Assembly (NCBI GenBank): GCA_964570205.1
Contig: CAZMXI010000005.1
Span: 1-63,640, forward strand
Direction: 5' to 3'
DNA from: CAZMXI01 sp964570205
Lineage (GTDB): Bacteria > Planctomycetota > Phycisphaerae > Tepidisphaerales > Tepidisphaeraceae
Length of the DNA stretch: 63,640 bases
Made by a program: the position numbers and the translations under genes. Below, piece after piece: positions 44,401 through 52,076 of this stretch (positions within the stretch are counted from its first letter, which is position 1; each line of letters starts with the position of its first letter). The notes under the pieces were generated by a model. It had not been told where the DNA came from. It was given only the letters and a program-made list of their open reading frames with translations, and did not search any database.

Positions 44401-46237
44401 CATTCTGGCCAATCGATCGATGCTCCACGCCGCACAGGATTGCTGGGACCGCGCCCTGGCGCAGGGCGAGCGAAATGGATACCGAAACGCCCAGGTTTCG
44501 GTCATCGCCCCTACGGGCACCATCGGCCTGCTCATGGACTGCGACACCACCGGCGTTGAGCCCGATTTCGCCCTTGTGAAGTTCAAGAAGCTCGCCGGCG
44601 GCGGATATTTCAAGATCGTCAACCAGTCGGTCCAGCCGGCCCTGCGCAACCTCGGCTACTCATCCGACGAGATTCACGCGATCCTCAGGTACGTTGTCGG
44701 CGCTCTCTCGCTGGACAGCTCGCCGCACATCAACCGCGCGAGCCTCAAGGCGGCCGGCTTCAATGACGCCGAATTGGACAGGATCGAACATGCGCTTCCG
44801 GCGGTATTCGAGCTGTCATTCGCCTTCAGCCCGTGGTCGATCGGCGCACAGACCCTGGCGCGCCTGGGCATCCCTGAAGCCGAGTGGCAGGCCCCCGGCT
44901 TCAACCTGTTGCGCCGGCTGGGCTTCTCGAAGCAGCAGGTCGATGAGGCCAACGACACCATCTGCGGACGCGGATGCCTGGAAGGCGCGCCGCACCTCAA
45001 GGAAGAGCACCTGCCGGTGTTCGACACCGCCAATCGATGCGGCAAGTACGGGCAGCGATTCATCGCCGTCGAAGGCCATATCCGCATGATGGCCGCCGCC
45101 CAGCCGTTTATCTCGGGCGCGATCTCCAAGACGATCAACCTGCCGGCCGAGGCCAACGTCGAGGACATCAAGAGCGCGTACTATCTCTCGTGGAAGCTGG
45201 GTCTGAAGGCCAACGCCCTCTATCGCGATGGGTCGAAGCTGTCACAGCCGTTGAACGTCAAGTCGGATGAGGAAATGGAGGCGAAGACGGATGAGGAAGA
45301 CCACGATGCCGTGGCCGCCGCCCGTGACGAAGTGGCCGGCCAGGTCGCCTCGGCCGCCGCGGGCGTGAAATCGGACAACCTCGCTCCAGCAAGCACCTCG
45401 CCGATCGAGAAGATCATCGAGCGCATCGTCGAGCGACCTCTGCGTCGCCGCCTGCCCGATACACGCCGCGCGCTGACCCACAAGTTCGATGTGGCCGGCC
45501 ACGAAGGCTACATCACCGTCGGCCTGTACGAAGATGGCCAGCCCGGAGAGGTGTTCATCACCATGGCCAAGGAAGGGTCAACCATCGGCGGGCTGATGGA
45601 CACGATCGCCACGCTGGTCTCGCTGGCCCTGCAATACGGCGTGCCGGTCGAGTCACTGGTGCGCAAATTCGAGCACGTGCGATTTGAGCCCAGTGGCATG
45701 ACGCGCAACCACGAGATTCGTTTCGCCAAGAGCCTGGTCGATTACATCTTCCGCTGGCTGGCAATGGAGTTTGTCCCGGGCTATCGAGCAGCCAACGCCC
45801 CCAAGCGGGAGAAACCCGCAAACCCTAGCCCGGCGGGCCCCCCGGCCGCCCAGCCGCAATCCGTCCCCGCGCCGCACGAGGCCCGGATTGATGGCGAGCA
45901 GCAGGAGCCCTCGACGGCGGACGTGACCCGCCCCGCCAGCGGCAACGGCAACGGAAACGGTCATGGCCATGGCACCGGGAATGGGAATGGAAACGGCCAC
46001 AAGCACGAGCCGTCGCCGGCGCCACATCTTGAGTTGCACCCCCGCGTCCGCCTGACGGACCCGGCCAATCCCAGCCTCGCCAGCGTCAGGCTGGTTGTGG
46101 CCGCCGACCCCCTGAGCCAGCAGGGCGCTGAGCTCCAGTCGGATGCCCCTCCATGCGAGGTCTGCGGGTCGATCACGGTCCGCAGTGGGACGTGCTATAA
46201 GTGCCTGAACTGCGGGAATTCGATGGGATGCAGTTGA
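41453..46237 (+). CDS. nrdJ: Adenosylcobalamin-dependent ribonucleotide reductase with intein
   Basis: Class II ribonucleotide reductase, which makes deoxynucleotides with vitamin B12 and no oxygen. The precursor has 1594 residues; a 397-residue intein (residues 409-805) is removed to leave about 1197. Extein landmarks are PNSPQWFNTGLNW, CFIQSVSDDL, the radical-cysteine region NP/CSEYMFLDD split by the intein, and PTGTIGLLMDCDT; an NrdJ C-terminal region ends in CEVCGSITV and CYKCLNCGNSMGCS, the zinc/redox cysteines. A Gly-Asn-His-rich linker precedes these cysteines. The ATG at 41453 follows AGGA; 62 open codons upstream contain the terminator and are not coding. Confidence 0.95.
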   Translation: MRISRRFTKQGQDALGSVEYEKRTSRISNPDGSVVFEMHDAEIPRNWSQLATDIMVSKYFRKAGVPQVDEHGQPIRDEKGNIVTGPERSVKQVVHRLAGCWRHWGEKYGYFDTAEDAQAFYDEIAYMLVHQMCAPNSPQWFNTGLNWAYGITGPSQGHFYCDPRSGELLKAKDAYSHPQPHACFIQSVSDDLVNSGGIMDLWVREARLFKYGSGTGSNFSRLRGENEPLSGGGKSSGLMSFLKIGDRAAGAIKSGGTTRRAAKMVCLDLDHPDIEQFVNWKVREELKVAAMAEGIRRLSKDQQELAKKLGLRLDYDFNGEAYYTVSGQNSNNSVRIPNRFFKAVEEDGQWNLTWRTSGKLARSLKARDLWDQVSFAAWRCADPGVQFDDTINQWHTCPRSGRINASNPCVTGDTRVLTPGGIWRRIDQMIHLPSRVVTNLDGQQIHPTDGAFPTGIREVYELRTAGGYSLKLTPDHRVWTRARGWVATKDLTTRDEVRLPAKPACVQEIGEPQDPQFFQVLGLFLSSSNGDSSALHLEACVRDSEQIDEFAHYVEDNWGAQRIYDDDYPNALMCDNAALDESGNTLTTTIANRRLISRLGAFIRVERFQRRLSDELFTVGLAAQKHFLRALFTADGRVSDGAVELASTSLGLLEDLQLLLLGFGIQSSITAGNAGMDSGALSDRQIASERSGQETAPGGAPAERDGAQDFTVLRHAASRRHGLRIASGSLRLFARHIGLMPGRKLDQLAQAVTLSLADAPPRGVQGQPGNWDRVATITTLGKQPVFDLTEPVTGSFIANGITVHNCSEYMFLDDTACNLASLNVLTFFDPESRRFDIEAFRHAIRLWTVVLEVSVLMASFPSESIAKLSYRYRTLGLGYANLGAMLIQAGIPYDSHKGRALCGAITSILTGESYATSAEMAAEHGAFPGYDDNRSDMLRVVRNHRRAAYDVTANPAQRQRLGDYEGLEIRPVGIDANQFAEDDILANRSMLHAAQDCWDRALAQGERNGYRNAQVSVIAPTGTIGLLMDCDTTGVEPDFALVKFKKLAGGGYFKIVNQSVQPALRNLGYSSDEIHAILRYVVGALSLDSSPHINRASLKAAGFNDAELDRIEHALPAVFELSFAFSPWSIGAQTLARLGIPEAEWQAPGFNLLRRLGFSKQQVDEANDTICGRGCLEGAPHLKEEHLPVFDTANRCGKYGQRFIAVEGHIRMMAAAQPFISGAISKTINLPAEANVEDIKSAYYLSWKLGLKANALYRDGSKLSQPLNVKSDEEMEAKTDEEDHDAVAAARDEVAGQVASAAAGVKSDNLAPASTSPIEKIIERIVERPLRRRLPDTRRALTHKFDVAGHEGYITVGLYEDGQPGEVFITMAKEGSTIGGLMDTIATLVSLALQYGVPVESLVRKFEHVRFEPSGMTRNHEIRFAKSLVDYIFRWLAMEFVPGYRAANAPKREKPANPSPAGPPAAQPQSVPAPHEARIDGEQQEPSTADVTRPASGNGNGNGHGHGTGNGNGNGHKHEPSPAPHLELHPRVRLTDPANPSLASVRLVVAADPLSQQGAELQSDAPPCEVCGSITVRSGTCYKCLNCGNSMGCS
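42677..43867 (+). other. Intein within NrdJ
   Basis: Self-splicing protein element of 397 residues. Block A starts with Cys1 (CVTGDTRVLT), block B holds LTPDHRVW with the T-x-x-H pattern, and blocks F and G read VFDLTEPVTGSFI and NGITVHN, ending His-Asn before extein Cys+1. All splicing residues are present. The middle is a LAGLIDADG-type homing endonuclease: the second motif FLRALFTADG is recognisable, but the first reads LGLFLSSSNGD and lacks the usual acidic residue position, so cutting activity is doubtful. Confidence 0.92.
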
Positions 46238-46254
46238 GCCGCTCTGGCCGAACG

Positions 46255-46293
46255 AGAGGGCCGGAAGAACCACAGGTGCTCTTCCGGCCCTCT
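46255..46293 (+). terminator. nrdJ terminator
   Basis: A perfect 14-bp stem (46255-46268 with 46280-46293) and an 11-base loop, 17 bp after the nrdJ stop, followed by TGCTCTT. It likely ends the nrdJ transcript. Confidence 0.65.
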
Positions 46294-46477
46294 TGCTCTT
46301 CACAGAGTGCGTGTTCGCCTTGCCGTCGCGGACCCGTGAAGAGGCCGCAAACACAGCCGCACGCGACAGTCGTTGCTCATCTCAAAAAGCGCCGACGGCA
46401 TTTGCGTTCTCTCGTCGACAGATAACCGGCCGATTCCGCCACCAACTCCACAGTTCAGCAGAAGCGCAAGGGGAAGA

Positions 46478-46495
46478 CTCTGCCTCGTTGCAGAG
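46478..46495 (-). terminator. Weak hairpin after the hydrogenase operon
   Basis: A 6-bp stem CTCTGC/GCAGAG with a 6-base loop lies about 40 bp beyond the stop of the last operon gene; the minus-strand continuation is TCTTCCCCTT. It could be a weak intrinsic terminator. Confidence 0.3.
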
Positions 46496-46537
46496 CGGGG
46501 CACACGGTCTTACCCCTCCCCACCGCATTCGAGGCAG

Positions 46538-47716
46538 TTACATGAACTGGACTTCGGTCGCCTTGAGATAGCGAGACTCGAGCAGCGACGCGATGCGCCG
46601 AACGATGTTCCGGCGGAGATCCAGCTCCACCGGGATGTTGGGATCCTGGTGCGCCTCGTTGATGCGCGTACCGACGACAAACTCGACGATATCGCTTTCG
46701 AGCATCATGCCGACAAGCTGTGCAGCCGCATTCACACCGCCCTGACCGGCTCGCGGATTTCCGTCCAACAGCTCGGCCACCTTGGCCAGGGTCAGCGTGC
46801 CCTCAGTGATCAGGTCAACGCCTTCCATGCAAGAGACCGGCGGAACATCCGGGTTGACGTTAGTCAGATCCATCGTCACTTCGCGCTGGAGCATACGCGC
46901 GATGATCGTGCCCGTCGTGCCGCCGCAGATGGCCTTCCGGCCGGGCCAGGTCCGGACAAGCTCCGCCAGCTCGGCATCACGGTCCTTCGAGAACGGCGGC
47001 CCGGTGACGATGAGCATGCGCCTCGGCCGGCGAAAGAAGATGACGCCGGCGGTGACATCGTCCTTGGCGCTGCCGCTGTCGTTGACGCAGGCTTCGTTGA
47101 CGAGCTTCTGCGCCAGTCGCTGGCTGGAAATCTCGGGATCGCGACGCACCAGGTCCCCCGCATAGCGCAGGATGGCATCCCGCCCCCAGCCCAGGGGCAG
47201 GCCCTTGCGGCCCAGGCCCGACTGGCTGACGCCATCCGAGCAGAGGACCAGCCGGTCGCCAAGCTGCAACGTCGTCTCGGCGTAGGTGATGGTCCGGTCC
47301 TTCCAGCGCTCAACGGTGAAGCTCTCCCTCTTCAGAGGCAGCGCCACCGGCCCCCGGAGCACGATCGCCGCCGGGTTGCCGTGTTCGATCAGGCGGGCGC
47401 CGCCGTCATCCTCCAGATCAACGATGGTGAACGTGGCATAGCTGATTCTCCGCACCTCGCAGATCGGCAGCGTGTCCATGATCGTCCCGGCCGACCTGCG
47501 GATATCGACGAACGCTGCTGTGTATTTGACCGCCATGGCGGCCGTCAGGTTCGCCAGCACCGACGCCTTGACCCCCGATCCCAGCCCATCGGACAGCACG
47601 GTGATGATCCGCCCCTCTTCCTTGATCTTCCTCGATAGGAAGATGTCGCCGGAAACGATCTGGCCGTGCTTGGCGCGCTGGGCGTAGTCAACGTCGATAA
47701 AGCTTTCGCCAGTCAT
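46538..47716 (-). CDS. SpoIIE-type protein phosphatase linked to sensory hydrogenase
   Basis: Predicted PP2C-like serine/threonine phosphatase of the SpoIIE family, 392 residues. Metal-binding aspartates are in SGDIFLS and TVLSDGLGSGVKA (about 20-50), GDRLVLCSDGV (about 155) and KDDVTAGVIFF (about 225). The remaining C-terminal part, from about 240 (RRMLIVTGPP, CGGTTGTIIARML), is a separate domain I cannot assign. The ATG at 47714-47716 has a GGAG nine bases upstream and lies within the hydrogenase gene, a 29-bp overlap that couples the two. Genes of this kind sit beside sensory [FeFe] hydrogenases, so it is probably the output of an H2 or redox signal. Confidence 0.8.
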   Translation of the reverse strand: MTGESFIDVDYAQRAKHGQIVSGDIFLSRKIKEEGRIITVLSDGLGSGVKASVLANLTAAMAVKYTAAFVDIRRSAGTIMDTLPICEVRRISYATFTIVDLEDDGGARLIEHGNPAAIVLRGPVALPLKRESFTVERWKDRTITYAETTLQLGDRLVLCSDGVSQSGLGRKGLPLGWGRDAILRYAGDLVRRDPEISSQRLAQKLVNEACVNDSGSAKDDVTAGVIFFRRPRRMLIVTGPPFSKDRDAELAELVRTWPGRKAICGGTTGTIIARMLQREVTMDLTNVNPDVPPVSCMEGVDLITEGTLTLAKVAELLDGNPRAGQGGVNAAAQLVGMMLESDIVEFVVGTRINEAHQDPNIPVELDLRRNIVRRIASLLESRYLKATEVQFM

Positions 47717-49448
47717 GGGCGTCATCTCCGGTTTCGTCGATCTTCGGCGGCGAAAAGGAGTCGATGATGGCATTCAGAGCAACCTCGGAATCGGCCGCAT
47801 TCTCGCCAAGCAGAAAGGCGATCTTCTGCACCGTCGCCAGGTTCTTCTGGATGACCTCTTCGGCCCGCTGGATCACCTGTTCCTTCTGGACCGCCGGCCG
47901 GGTGATGTCCTGCAGAATCCCGCCCACCACGCGGTGCTTCTCGATGGTGAAGATCGAGATATGCAGGATCGTCTCGCGGAAGCGAAGGTCCCTGTCCACC
48001 AGGTCCTCGCCGGTCTTCAGGACGGTGGCGAACAGGTTATGGAATGGCACGAGCGTCGCCAGGGCCCTGCCCTCCATGCCGGCAAGCTGCTCTTCCGCCG
48101 TAGCGCCGTCCCGGGAGACAAGGCGGACAAAACCCGCGTTGCACTCCAGCAGGCGCAGGTTCTCATCCACAATCACGACCGCCGACGGCATCTTGTGGAT
48201 CAGCGCATTGGCCTTCTTGTGCGCGAGCTTGCGCATGTATGTCACGCACATCGACCGTTCGGCCTTCCGGCCGAGCATGGCTTTGCCGAATTCACGGCAG
48301 GAGTCATAGCCGCAGCCGCCGCAGTTCAATTCGTCATCGACCGTGTACTTCCCGACGCTGCGCAGGACCTCGCGAATCTGGCGATCCGAGTACGGCTCGC
48401 CGGTTTCGGTCGCCGCGCCGAATCGGGCGTCGATCGCGATGCCCGGCCGACGAGGCACGCTGCCGGCTTGGTAATCCGCGTACTGCAGGACCTGGAATCG
48501 CTTGGCGGCGGTCTGGGCCTGTCGGTCGGCCTTGGGGCCGTTGACACAGCCGCCTTCGCAGGCAAGCAGCTCGATGAACAGGCCCCGATCGGGTCGCATA
48601 TCCTCCAGCCCGCACAGGGCGCGCTCGATCGCGCCGATCCCGGAGAAACTCATGAAAGAACAGTCGGTCACCGGACAATTCGACCGAATGCCCGCGATCA
48701 TGCCCCCGTCAATCGGGTAGATCGCGCCCTCGGCGGAGCGATGGGGGACAAACCGGTCACCATCGCCTTCGCGGATACCGGCGACTTCGATCCGCTCGGC
48801 CTCGAACCACCGGCGCAGGTCCTCGAACGTCAGGGCCGCATCCACCAGCTCGGGATGGGTGTCGGCTTCGATCTTCTTGGCGATGCAGGGGCCGACAAAG
48901 ACGATGCCGACGTCGACGCCGAGGACGGAGCGCAGCATCTTGCAGTGCGCCAGCAGCGGCGACATCAGCTCTGTCATGAAGTGCGCATAAGCCGGCTTGT
49001 GCTTCTGGAGATACGCGACGACGGTCGGGCATGCGCTGGAGAGCAGGATGCGGCCGGGCTCGCGGGCAAACAGCTCGGCGATGTGGGATGACACCTCCTG
49101 GGCGCCCAAAGCGGTTTCCGAGACCCCGGCGAAGCCAAGGCGTCTCAGGGCGCCAATCAGTTGCCCCGGCCGGATGCCCGGGAACTCGGCCACAAACGAA
49201 GGCGCCAGCGAGACGATCACCCGCTGGTTCCGGGCAAGCAACTGGCGGACACGTGGCAGATCATCGCGGACCCGCTTGGCGTTGTTCGGGCAGACCGCCA
49301 CGCACTGCCCGCACAGGATGCACATTTCAGGGATCACCGTGGCGCAGCCTCCCTCGACCTTAATCGCCTTCACAGCACAGTTGCGGACGCACTTGTAGCA
49401 GTCCTGGCACTCGCGTTTCTCCGTGAAGATGGGATTGAGGTAATCCAT
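47688..49448 (-). CDS. hydS: Sensory-type [FeFe] hydrogenase with PAS domain
   Basis: Hydrogenase-like sensor of 586 residues. Two ferredoxin-type [4Fe-4S] motifs (CQDCYKCVRNC, CILCGQCVAVC) lead into an H-cluster domain with SSACP (C140), GPCIAKK (C188) and LACEGGC (C297, C301). The cysteine used for proton transfer in catalytic enzymes is alanine here (A139), as reported for Thermotoga HydS. A further [4Fe-4S] domain (CGGCGYDSC) at about 376-401, a PAS domain at about 412-515 and a short coiled coil follow. It corresponds to group C sensory hydrogenases. I chose the ATG at 49448, which avoids a poor 43-residue extension. Confidence 0.88.
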   Translation of the reverse strand: MDYLNPIFTEKRECQDCYKCVRNCAVKAIKVEGGCATVIPEMCILCGQCVAVCPNNAKRVRDDLPRVRQLLARNQRVIVSLAPSFVAEFPGIRPGQLIGALRRLGFAGVSETALGAQEVSSHIAELFAREPGRILLSSACPTVVAYLQKHKPAYAHFMTELMSPLLAHCKMLRSVLGVDVGIVFVGPCIAKKIEADTHPELVDAALTFEDLRRWFEAERIEVAGIREGDGDRFVPHRSAEGAIYPIDGGMIAGIRSNCPVTDCSFMSFSGIGAIERALCGLEDMRPDRGLFIELLACEGGCVNGPKADRQAQTAAKRFQVLQYADYQAGSVPRRPGIAIDARFGAATETGEPYSDRQIREVLRSVGKYTVDDELNCGGCGYDSCREFGKAMLGRKAERSMCVTYMRKLAHKKANALIHKMPSAVVIVDENLRLLECNAGFVRLVSRDGATAEEQLAGMEGRALATLVPFHNLFATVLKTGEDLVDRDLRFRETILHISIFTIEKHRVVGGILQDITRPAVQKEQVIQRAEEVIQKNLATVQKIAFLLGENAADSEVALNAIIDSFSPPKIDETGDDAHDWRKLYRR

Positions 49449-49468
49449 GGTAACCTTGCCGGCAGAGA

Positions 49469-49729
49469 TCAGAACTGCCTGCGCCCTAGCTGCTGCGTGA
49501 GCAGCCCGACGAGCATGACGGGGTCCACCTCGTGATATAGCTTCTCGCCGATCTGGATGTTCGGCCCCTGCTTGCACATGCCTTCACACAGGTGGCCGCG
49601 CAGCTCAACCGCAGACTTCGGATCGCAATTCGCGATGCAGTTCTGCAGGATCTCGATGTTGCGGTTGTTCCCCCGTGAGAAGCACGAGCTTCCCATGCAA
49701 ATGGCGACAGAGACGGGTTTCTCAATCAT
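49469..49729 (-). CDS. Thioredoxin-fold [2Fe-2S] ferredoxin
   Basis: Small electron carrier of 86 residues with the NuoE-like [2Fe-2S] pattern: C-M-G-S-S-C near residues 11-16 and HLCEGMC near 48. The ATG at 49727-49729 is preceded by GGGAGAGG; the longer upstream frame overlaps hydE and is not used. Situated between hydE and the sensory hydrogenase, it likely passes electrons to or from the sensor. Confidence 0.85.
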   Translation of the reverse strand: MIEKPVSVAICMGSSCFSRGNNRNIEILQNCIANCDPKSAVELRGHLCEGMCKQGPNIQIGEKLYHEVDPVMLVGLLTQQLGRRQF

Positions 49730-49749
49730 GGGCCTCTCCCGTTTAACCA

Positions 49750-50814
49750 CTATGCGGCGGAGCACTTCTGCCGGCCACCGGGCCCGGAGCCGATCACCCG
49801 GCCGACGGATGCCACCCTGGCGTGCAGACAGCCCTGGCACGCCTCCGCGGTGTCGTTCACGCAGGCCTTGCCCGGATAGATTTCGTACAGTTCGCGATAC
49901 TTCTTCGGCGTGATATTGGGCATGACGACGTTGCCGCCCCGCTGAAGCCCCAGTTCGCGGCCGCTGGCCCTGTTGATCGTCGCCAGGGCGGTGGTGGCAG
50001 GCATATTGGCTTCAGGGCACGCCAGCCGCGTCAGCGCCATGACCTTGTAGACCATCAGCTCGGTGTTCGGCGTCTGCTCGCCGGCCTCGATTCGCCTCCC
50101 CCATTCACCCCGGCCAACCGGCGTCCGCGGGTGCGGGATGTACGGCCCGACGCCGATCATGTCCAGGTCAAGCCGCCGGAACAGGTCGATGTCGTCGGCT
50201 ACCGAGGCGTAGGTCTGACCTGGGAGGCCAATCATGATCCCGCTGCCGATTTCGTAGCCCATCCGATGCAGCGTTAAGAGGTCGGCGATGCGGTTGGATG
50301 GCCGGTCTGGCGGGGATGGGTGGATCAGCCGGTACAGGTCCGGATCGGAAGTCTCAAAACGCAGCAGGTATCGATCGGCCCCCGCCTGTTTCCATGCAAG
50401 GAAGTCTTCGTGGGGCCGCTCGCCGAGGCTCAGAGTGATCGCCAGGCCGGTTTCCGCCTTGATCTGCCTGACCAAATCGGCAACGAAATCTCGCCCCAGT
50501 CCGTAATCCTCGCCTCCTTGAAGCACCACAGTTCCGTATCCCATCTGCGCCGCCTGGTGGGCGCAGCCGAGAATCTCCGCGTGGCCCATCCGATACCGCG
50601 AGACCTCTGCATTGCCCGAGCGCAGACCGCAGTAACCGCATTGGCGCGAACAATGGTTGCTGACTTCGACCAGGGCGCGCAGGTGCACCGCCTTGCCGAC
50701 GGACTGCGCCCGCACCATATCGGCGGCAATCCACAGGCTCTCCAGCCGCCCCGGGTCATCTTCCCGAAGCCACCTGACGATTTCGCTGCGATTCAGCTCC
50801 AGGTTCATCATCAT
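49750..50814 (-). CDS. hydE: [FeFe]-hydrogenase maturase HydE (radical SAM)
   Basis: Radical SAM enzyme needed to assemble the H-cluster diiron subsite. The 354 residues carry CSRQCGYC (CX3CX2C) near residue 55, VLQGGEDYGLG and MIGLPGQTYASVADD. The C-terminal cysteines (CVNDTAEACQGCLHAR) match the extra cluster found in many HydE proteins. The start overlaps the hydF stop by 4 bp. With hydF and hydG adjacent, the complete maturation set is present. Confidence 0.95.
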   Translation of the reverse strand: MMMNLELNRSEIVRWLREDDPGRLESLWIAADMVRAQSVGKAVHLRALVEVSNHCSRQCGYCGLRSGNAEVSRYRMGHAEILGCAHQAAQMGYGTVVLQGGEDYGLGRDFVADLVRQIKAETGLAITLSLGERPHEDFLAWKQAGADRYLLRFETSDPDLYRLIHPSPPDRPSNRIADLLTLHRMGYEIGSGIMIGLPGQTYASVADDIDLFRRLDLDMIGVGPYIPHPRTPVGRGEWGRRIEAGEQTPNTELMVYKVMALTRLACPEANMPATTALATINRASGRELGLQRGGNVVMPNITPKKYRELYEIYPGKACVNDTAEACQGCLHARVASVGRVIGSGPGGRQKCSAA

Positions 50815-52061
50815 ATGGCCGCGACCTCCTTTCGATACGCCGCAAGCGCTTCGGGAAACGGCCCCAGCGCCCGCTCAAAGATCCCCAGGCTGTATGCGAT
50901 CGCCAGGCCATAGTTGGTGATGGGCACCCCCATCTGCCCGCATTTCAGGATGCGGCCAAGCACCTCGCGCCGGTTCTGCATGCAGGAACCACACTGGATC
51001 ACCAGCTTGTAACCCGCCAGGTCATTCGGGAAGTCGTGCCCCTGTACATATGTGAACTCCAGCGGCCCGCCGGCGCGCTCCGCCAGCCAGCGCGGGATCT
51101 TCACCCGGCCGATGTCATCGCCGATCGGGTGATGCGAGCACGCTTCGGCGATCAGAACCCGGTCGCCGGGAACCAACTCATCGATCGCCAAAGTGCCCAA
51201 TACCTGTGTCACCAGGTCGCCCTTGAATCGGGAAAACAGCACCGAAAAGCCCGTCATCGGGATTTCCTCCGGCGTTTCGGCCGCCACTTTCGCAAACGCC
51301 TGGGAATCGGTCACGACGAGTTTCGGCCGACGGTTCAGCCTCGCCAGCGCCTCCGGCAACTCGCTGTCGCGAACCACCACGCAATACGCCCCGGCATCCA
51401 ACAGGTCGCGGATGCACTGCACCTGCGGCAGGATGATCCGGCCCTTGGGGGCCTCCTTGTCGATCGGCACCACCAGCACCGCCAGCTCGCCCGGTCCAAC
51501 CAGGTCCGACAGAATCGCAGAAGTGTTCAGGAAATCGCCCGGCGCGATATCCAGCAGCGCCTGCCGGACTGCGTTGCCGGTTGCCATGCGCTGGTCTTCG
51601 GCCGACGCAGCCGCGCACGTACGAATACAACGTATCTTCCGCCGCTCCAGCGATTCGACCAGCGCCGAATCCACCTGGCCCAGGTCCGATTTATTGAACA
51701 CTGCCAGGACCGGCGTCCTGCGCTGCTCAAGCTGCGACAGAATCTCATCCTCGTATTCCGTCCAGGCTCCGTCGGTCACCAGAACCGCCAAATCAGTCCG
51801 GTCGAACACGGAACGGGTCTTTCGCACCCGCTCTTCGCCAAGAGCCCCGATATCATCGACGCCGGCCGTGTCGATGAACACCACCGGCCCCAGCGGCAGC
51901 AGTTCCATGGGTTTCTCAACCGGATCGGTCGTCGTACCCGCGATTTCCGAGACGATCGACACTTCCTGCCGCGTCACCGCGTTCAGCAGGCTGGACTTGC
52001 CCACGTTGCGCCGACCGAACAGGCCGATGTGCAGGCGAAGGCTCTTGGGGGTGTTGTTCAT
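50811..52061 (-). CDS. hydF: [FeFe]-hydrogenase maturation GTPase HydF
   Basis: Scaffold GTPase that carries the diiron precursor to the hydrogenase. The 416 residues show the G1 motif GRRNVGKSS, G3 DTAGV, G4 NKSD, and the C-terminal [4Fe-4S] ligands: CSHHPIGDDIGRVKIP and QCGSCMQNR. The canonical HCxxC here reads QCxxC; that His is known to vary. The gene overlaps hydE and follows hydG by 15 bp. Confidence 0.94.
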   Translation of the reverse strand: MNNTPKSLRLHIGLFGRRNVGKSSLLNAVTRQEVSIVSEIAGTTTDPVEKPMELLPLGPVVFIDTAGVDDIGALGEERVRKTRSVFDRTDLAVLVTDGAWTEYEDEILSQLEQRRTPVLAVFNKSDLGQVDSALVESLERRKIRCIRTCAAASAEDQRMATGNAVRQALLDIAPGDFLNTSAILSDLVGPGELAVLVVPIDKEAPKGRIILPQVQCIRDLLDAGAYCVVVRDSELPEALARLNRRPKLVVTDSQAFAKVAAETPEEIPMTGFSVLFSRFKGDLVTQVLGTLAIDELVPGDRVLIAEACSHHPIGDDIGRVKIPRWLAERAGGPLEFTYVQGHDFPNDLAGYKLVIQCGSCMQNRREVLGRILKCGQMGVPITNYGLAIAYSLGIFERALGPFPEALAAYRKEVAAI

Positions 52062-52076
52062 GCTCGCTCCGGTTCA

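Larger units (their letters stand above)
46238..46537. other. Convergent gene-free region
   Basis: About 300 bp between the 3' ends of nrdJ and the hydrogenase operon. It holds the nrdJ terminator (46255-46293) and a weaker hairpin at 46478-46495 that could end the minus-strand operon. I see no gene in it. Confidence 0.5.
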
